This document shows positions 5,101 to 7,532 of a stretch of DNA of 7,532 nucleotides, piece by piece (position 1 is the stretch's first letter; each line of letters starts with the position of its first letter). A model generated the notes under the pieces. That model was not told the DNA's origin. It saw nothing but the letters and a program-made list of their open reading frames with translations, and ran no database searches. The position numbers and the translations under genes were made by a program. The DNA is from Firmicutes bacterium CAG:475 (lineage in GTDB: Bacteria > Bacillota > Clostridia > Christensenellales > CAG-917), in NCBI GenBank assembly GCA_000434435.1, contig FR895516.1:1-7532 (forward strand), in the 5' to 3' direction.

Positions 5101-6514
5101 ATTCTGCGTCGGTTGCGGGTTTTGCTGTCTTTTTGGTTGTTTTTTTGGCAGCAGGTTTCTTTTCTTCCGCTTTTTGCTCTTCTTGAACGTTTTCAGCCGT
5201 TTCTTCGCCTGCCGCTTTCTTTGCGGGTTTCTTTGCCGCAACGTTCTCTTTTACGAGGAAGGCGAGCAACTTTTCGTTCATGATAGAGTTGACGATATAG
5301 TCGATTTGCTCTTTGTGCAAAGATTTCTTGAACTCTTCGACGGTCTGAGAAGCGTCGCTTGCAAACTTCTCAATCTTTTCGCCGATGTCCTTGTCCTCGA
5401 TGTTGATGTTTTCGGCTTTGATAAGCGTTTCCATGACAAGACGCACTTTGACGGTCTTTGCTGCTTGATCTTTGTATTGATCTTCGAGTTGCTCTCTGGT
5501 CATATTGAGATATTTGAGATAATCGTCGAGCTTCAGACCTTGATACATAAGACGATATTCAAACTCGTGCACCATGTCTTCCGCTTCGTGATCTATCATT
5601 GCTTGCGGAATTTCGACGGTGGACGCGTCGACGATCTTTTCCACGATTTCGTCTTCGAGATCGCGCTCTGCCTTATCTTCCGCTTCTTTGGTGAGGTTTG
5701 CTTTCACGTCCGCTTTGTACTCCGCAAGAGTGTTGAATTCGGAAACGTCTTTGACAAATTCGTCGTCGATTGCGGGAAGTTCTTTCACTTTGACCGCTTT
5801 GACGGTGCACTCGAACACTGCTTCTTTGCCTGCAAGTTGTTCAGCTTGATAGTTTTCGGGGAAAGTGACGTTGACGTTTCTCACTTCGCCTGCCTTGACG
5901 CCGACGAGTTGCTCTTCGAAACCGGGTATAAACGTGTTGCTGCCCAGTTCGAGATCATAGTTTTCCGCGCTGCCGCCTTCGAATTTTTCGCCGTTTACGC
6001 TTCCGACAAAGTCGATGGTAACCGTATTGCCGTTTGCCGCCGCGGTATCGACGTCAATAAGACGAGCTTGCTTTTCTTGCTCCTCGGCAATCTTTTCGTC
6101 AACTTGTTTTGCGGTGACTTTCACAGCCTTCTTTGCAACCGCAAGTCCTTTATATTGACCAAGCGTAACTTCGGGTTTTACAACCATAACGATGGAGTAT
6201 TTCACGCCGCCGTCATCCGTCATGTCAACGTCGCAAACGCTGTCGACAGCCACGAAATCGTAGTCCGCGCTCTTTTCGAGTTCCGACAAAGAAGAATCGA
6301 TGAGTTCGTTTACCGCGTCGCTGAAGAAAACGCCTTGTCCGTACATACCCTCGATAACCTTTTGGGGTGCGTGACCTTTTCTGAAACCGGGAACCGCATA
6401 TTTATGCTTGGTTTTTTCGTAGGCTTGCTTGATTGCTGCGTTGAAAGCGTCCTTGTCAACCACGTAGTTGAACTTAACTTGGCTCTTTTCCAACTTTTCT
6501 GCTGTGTAGTTCAT
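5099..6514 (-). CDS. tig: Trigger factor, ribosome-associated chaperone with FKBP-type peptidyl-prolyl isomerase domain
   Basis: The 471-residue protein has the three-part trigger factor layout. The N-terminal ribosome-binding domain has the signature GFRKGHAP at 43-50; F44-R45-K46 fall at the same positions as in Escherichia coli. The FKBP-like domain spans roughly 161-247, with FVGSVNGEKFEGG and LGSNTFIPGFEEQL. The helical C-terminal chaperone domain follows to about 422. It binds L23 at the exit tunnel and shields nascent chains. Family members are about 430 residues; the extra 45 or so at the end (about 426-471) form a Lys/Ala/Glu-rich, probably disordered tail with KKPAKK-like blocks. 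The start at 6514 has GGAGG 4 nt upstream. It leads the tig-clpP-clpX block and has its own near-consensus promoter. Confidence 0.97.
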   Translation of the reverse strand: MNYTAEKLEKSQVKFNYVVDKDAFNAAIKQAYEKTKHKYAVPGFRKGHAPQKVIEGMYGQGVFFSDAVNELIDSSLSELEKSADYDFVAVDSVCDVDMTDDGGVKYSIVMVVKPEVTLGQYKGLAVAKKAVKVTAKQVDEKIAEEQEKQARLIDVDTAAANGNTVTIDFVGSVNGEKFEGGSAENYDLELGSNTFIPGFEEQLVGVKAGEVRNVNVTFPENYQAEQLAGKEAVFECTVKAVKVKELPAIDDEFVKDVSEFNTLAEYKADVKANLTKEAEDKAERDLEDEIVEKIVDASTVEIPQAMIDHEAEDMVHEFEYRLMYQGLKLDDYLKYLNMTREQLEDQYKDQAAKTVKVRLVMETLIKAENINIEDKDIGEKIEKFASDASQTVEEFKKSLHKEQIDYIVNSIMNEKLLAFLVKENVAAKKPAKKAAGEETAENVQEEQKAEEKKPAAKKTTKKTAKPATDAE

Positions 6515-6526
6515 TTGTCCTCCATG

Positions 6527-6546
6527 TCCGCGCGAAATCGTGCGGA
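6527..6546 (-). promoter_or_regulatory. Leader hairpin next to the tig ribosome binding site
   Basis: In the minus-strand transcript UCCGCACG and CGCGCGGA form an 8-bp stem with one A-C mismatch around an AUUU loop. The stem ends 3 nt before the GGAGG (complement of 6519-6523) of tig. Its position mirrors the hairpin before the clpP ribosome binding site. A regulatory effect is inferred from position only. Confidence 0.45.
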
Positions 6547-6573
6547 TATATATTTTCTTAACAAGTGATAGTG

Positions 6574-6602
6574 ATTATAACATGCGAAAGATTAAAAATC
6601 AA
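6574..6602 (-). promoter_or_regulatory. Extended -10 promoter of tig
   Basis: On the minus strand TTGATT (6602 to 6597), a 17-nt spacer and a perfect TATAAT (6579 to 6574) preceded by the extended -10 TGT. The transcript would start near 6567, leaving a leader of about 53 nt containing a hairpin and the ribosome binding site. The -35 TTGATT is the same variant used by the rqcH promoter that diverges from this region. Confidence 0.85.
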
Positions 6603-6640
6603 TGAAATTATGTCCCCTTGGCAAAAATTTCTATGAATAA

Positions 6641-6669
6641 TTGATTTCGAACGCAAAAAATACTATACT
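6641..6669 (+). promoter_or_regulatory. Promoter placed directly on the start codon of rqcH
   Basis: TTGATT (6641-6646), a 17-nt spacer and TATACT (6664-6669; 5 of 6 matches) form a sigma-A-type promoter. The -10 is followed by AACCGT and the ATG at 6676, so the predicted +1 is at or next to the A of ATG. No Shine-Dalgarno is present. Spacing is identical, base for base, to the promoter at 1326-1354, and both are preceded by AATAA. Confidence 0.72.
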
Positions 6670-6675
6670 AACCGT

Positions 6676-7532
6676 ATGGGAAGCGACCTTTTTGCATTGA
6701 GTGCGCTTGCAAGAGAGCTTAACGATAATCTGCAAGGCGCAAGAATAGACAAGATTCAACAACCCGAATCGGACGAGTTGCGATTTTTCGTACGCTCGAA
6801 AGGCAAAAATCAGTGCCTTGTGGTGTCTTGCAACGCAGGCGCACCGAGAATTCACATCACGACGAGCAAAAAAGTCAGTCCGCAAGTCGCGCCGAATCTT
6901 TGTATGCTTCTTCGCAAATACCTACTGTCGGCAACCATAAGCGACGTTTCGATATACAACTACGACAGAATCGTGCGCATACGCTTCGATGCAAAAACCG
7001 AGATGCGTGACGAGGCGACTTTTTATCTTTTCGTAGAAATTATGAACAGATATTCGAACATTGTTTTCACCGACGAAAACCTTGTGATTTTGGATGCAGT
7101 CAAACATCTTCCCCTCGACGTAGAGCGCAATCACGTCGTGTTGCGCGGCGTACCGTATTCGCCCGTATCGCAAAAAAAAATCAGCTATCTAACCGACTGT
7201 TTTTCAGTTTTTAATGACTTCAAAGGCGGAGATTTGCATAGGTTTATTCAAGACAATATTTCAGGCTTTTCGGGTGCAACTATCGAAGAGTTGTTGCTTA
7301 GAGCAAACATAAATTCAAACGTCGGAACTTTTGGCGCAATCGAGCGCGAAAGGCTTTTTAAAACCATAAAGGATTTTGCAAGCGTCGCAACGAATACTCC
7401 CGAAATTCCTCTTTGCCCTTGCATAATAAACGATAAAGAGGTTTATCCCATAGAGTATCGCTCGCTTGAAAACTCCGACAAATCGAACGTCAAGACGCTT
7501 GAGAGTATGAGCGATGCGTACGACGCTCTTAT
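6676..7532 (+). CDS. rqcH: RqcH/FbpA-type NFACT protein, ribosome-associated quality control (N-terminal part, cut by window end)
   Basis: The frame is open for 285 codons from ATG 6676 to the window end; full-length members are about 550-580 residues. The NFACT-N domain is clear: L19-Q-G-A-R-I-D-K-I-x-Q-P30, RIHIT (58-62), LCMLLRKYL (75-83), D97-R98, EIMNRYSN (121-128) and a KHLPLDVERN segment. In Bacillus subtilis RqcH binds 50S subunits with stalled peptidyl-tRNA and adds C-terminal alanine tails that direct degradation; D97 and R98 are essential there and occupy the same numbers here. The family's EIMGR is EIMNR (N124). An in-frame TGA at 6634-6636 with no intervening start fixes the ATG, which lacks a Shine-Dalgarno. 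It diverges from tig. Some annotations call this family fibronectin-binding protein. Confidence 0.93.
   Translation, partial: MGSDLFALSALARELNDNLQGARIDKIQQPESDELRFFVRSKGKNQCLVVSCNAGAPRIHITTSKKVSPQVAPNLCMLLRKYLLSATISDVSIYNYDRIVRIRFDAKTEMRDEATFYLFVEIMNRYSNIVFTDENLVILDAVKHLPLDVERNHVVLRGVPYSPVSQKKISYLTDCFSVFNDFKGGDLHRFIQDNISGFSGATIEELLLRANINSNVGTFGAIERERLFKTIKDFASVATNTPEIPLCPCIINDKEVYPIEYRSLENSDKSNVKTLESMSDAYDAL

Noticed and set aside
5048..6568. A 506-codon open frame on the plus strand opposite tig.
   Set aside because: The same codon-bias shadow: Phe/Val/Leu-rich, no motifs, no Shine-Dalgarno, and fully explained by the trigger factor gene on the other strand.

Overview
The window is a chromosomal core region of a low-to-moderate GC bacterium, most likely a member of the Firmicutes/Clostridia. 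Evidence for this is the tig-clpP-clpX-engB gene order, a COG1768-type phosphohydrolase, an RqcH/FbpA-type NFACT gene, strong AGGAGG-type ribosome binding sites and TTGAY/TATAAT-type promoters. The genus cannot be told from the sequence. There are no rRNA or tRNA genes, CRISPR arrays, insertion sequences or phage genes.

Layout. At the left edge is the 5' part of mraZ on the minus strand, with a near-consensus promoter; the division/cell-wall cluster that usually follows mraZ would lie to the left, outside the window. After an AT-rich intergenic region come two plus-strand genes. The first encodes a cysteine-rich, Thr/Ser/Val-rich 210-residue protein of unknown function and ends at a very strong terminator. 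The second encodes a calcineurin-like metallophosphoesterase with its own promoter. It converges on engB, with a shared bidirectional terminator between them. The minus-strand block, in transcription order, is tig (trigger factor), clpP, clpX, a terminator hairpin, then engB (ribosome-assembly GTPase). Diverging from tig at the right edge is the 5' part of rqcH/fbpA (NFACT family), cut by the window end.

How the genes fit together. Most of the right-hand side is protein quality control: trigger factor folds nascent chains, RqcH tags chains stalled on 50S subunits, and ClpXP degrades tagged or misfolded proteins. EngB helps 50S assembly. Finding tig-clpPX and rqcH divergent from one 161-bp control region is a coherent proteostasis neighbourhood. 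A lon gene, often found between clpX and engB in relatives, is absent.

The most unusual signals are regulatory. The phosphohydrolase and rqcH both lack a Shine-Dalgarno sequence. Each has a promoter whose predicted +1 falls on or next to the start codon, with identical spacing (first base of -35 to ATG is 35 nt in both) and a shared 10-mer AATAATTGAT. This predicts leaderless mRNAs. Also notable are hairpins ending a few bases before the Shine-Dalgarno of both tig and clpP, a 13-bp stem overlapping the candidate clpP promoter, a hexapeptide-repeat tail on EngB, and a Cys-rich orphan with a possible sporulation-type promoter. No clearly new defence or mobile system is visible.
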